This document shows positions 6,600-6,938 of a stretch of 6,938 nt of DNA, piece after piece. A program made the position numbers and the translations under genes. Position 1 is the first letter of the stretch. Every line of letters begins with the position of its first letter. The notes beneath the pieces were generated by a model. The model was not told the origin of the DNA. It ran no database searches and saw nothing but the letters and a program-made list of their open reading frames with translations. The stretch covers positions 1 to 6,938 of the forward strand of contig JANXLW010000421.1 in assembly GCA_025354965.1 (NCBI GenBank). Reading direction: 5' to 3'. The DNA comes from Betaproteobacteria bacterium. Its GTDB lineage: Bacteria > Pseudomonadota > Gammaproteobacteria > Burkholderiales > Burkholderiaceae_C.

Positions 6600-6632
6600 C
6601 TGGCACTTGGGAAAATCCGCTGGGCAATTCAG

Positions 6633-6938
6633 TCACATGGCGCCGCGCCGGGACGTTGCCGGATCCGCTTCCAGCGCCCAGGCAACATGTTCGCGCACCA
6701 GCGGGCTGGAATGCTGACGGCGCAGCGCAAGGGCCTGAATCAGTTCCGGGTTTTGCCCGATGCGCAGCGCGTTACCGAGGGCCACGGCAATATTCCTCAG
6801 CCAGCGCTCATGTCCGATACGCCGGATCGGGTTGCCTTCGGTGGAGCGCAAAAATTCGTCTTCCGTCCAACCGAACAAGGTCACCAACTGGCTGCCCACC
6901 AAGCCATTGCGTTCATCAAAATCGGGCAAGGCGCTGCG
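6633..6938 (-). CDS. queG: Epoxyqueuosine reductase QueG, C-terminal fragment (runs off window)
   Basis: QueG reduces epoxyqueuosine to queuosine at tRNA position 34, using cobalamin and two [4Fe-4S] clusters. Only the last 101 codons lie here; the reading frame is open to the right edge, so the 5' part with the iron-sulfur cysteines lies outside. The visible part shows the QueG C-terminal region: LFGWTEDEFLRSTEGNPIRR, then GHERWLRNIAVALGNALR, then a HEAT-like helix pair ending SSPLVREHVAWAL. The short tail DPATSRRGAM ends at a TGA at 6633-6635. It converges with the GH127 gene, leaving a 33-base gap in which I see no hairpin terminator. The TTG at 6927-6929 is internal, not a start. Confidence 0.93.
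   Translation of the reverse strand, partial: RSALPDFDERNGLVGSQLVTLFGWTEDEFLRSTEGNPIRRIGHERWLRNIAVALGNALRIGQNPELIQALALRRQHSSPLVREHVAWALEADPATSRRGAM

Overview
The window looks like chromosomal DNA of a beta-proteobacterium of the order Burkholderiales, probably Comamonadaceae-like (Polaromonas/Rhodoferax/Acidovorax type). This is inferred from protein style: a Bug-family (TctC-like) solute receptor, a gamma carbonic anhydrase followed directly by Hsp33, and XerD and QueG sequences of proteobacterial type. No database search was possible.

Layout. (1) Bases 1-72 are AT-rich and do not continue the gene they abut; they look like the outer end of an insertion element or a rearrangement junction. 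(2) Bases 68-2109 hold three leftward genes, in transcription order xerD, a gamma carbonic anhydrase and hslO (Hsp33). hslO is cut off after about 161 codons at the junction and lacks its redox-switch domain. (3) Upstream of xerD, overlapping it by four bases (GTGA), is a leftward Bug-family periplasmic substrate-binding protein gene (2106-3068), so the leftward set may be one transcript: bug-xerD-gammaCA-hslO. (4) A 134-base divergent intergenic region separates bug from a rightward AEC-family permease gene (3203-4114). (5) A 109-base gap precedes a large rightward gene (4224-6599) for a Tat-exported GH127 (DUF1680, beta-L-arabinofuranosidase-like) glycoside hydrolase with a C-terminal discoidin/CBM-like domain. 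It is visibly richer in G+C than the left half. (6) At the right edge, convergent with it, is the 3' end of queG (epoxyqueuosine reductase), which runs off the window.

How the genes relate. XerD (chromosome dimer resolution), QueG (tRNA modification), gamma carbonic anhydrase and Hsp33 are housekeeping or stress genes. The Bug receptor, the AEC permease and the exported GH127 enzyme are accessory nutrient-acquisition genes lying between queG and xerD. Bug and AEC proteins often handle organic acids, and GH127 trims arabinofuranosyl groups from plant material, but nothing in the sequence ties the three into one pathway.

I see no CRISPR array, tRNA, rRNA, toxin-antitoxin or defence genes, and no clearly undescribed multi-gene system. 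The points most worth following are the disrupted hslO with its junction, and the orphan secreted GH127 with conserved Zn/Cys catalytic residues and an added C-terminal domain.
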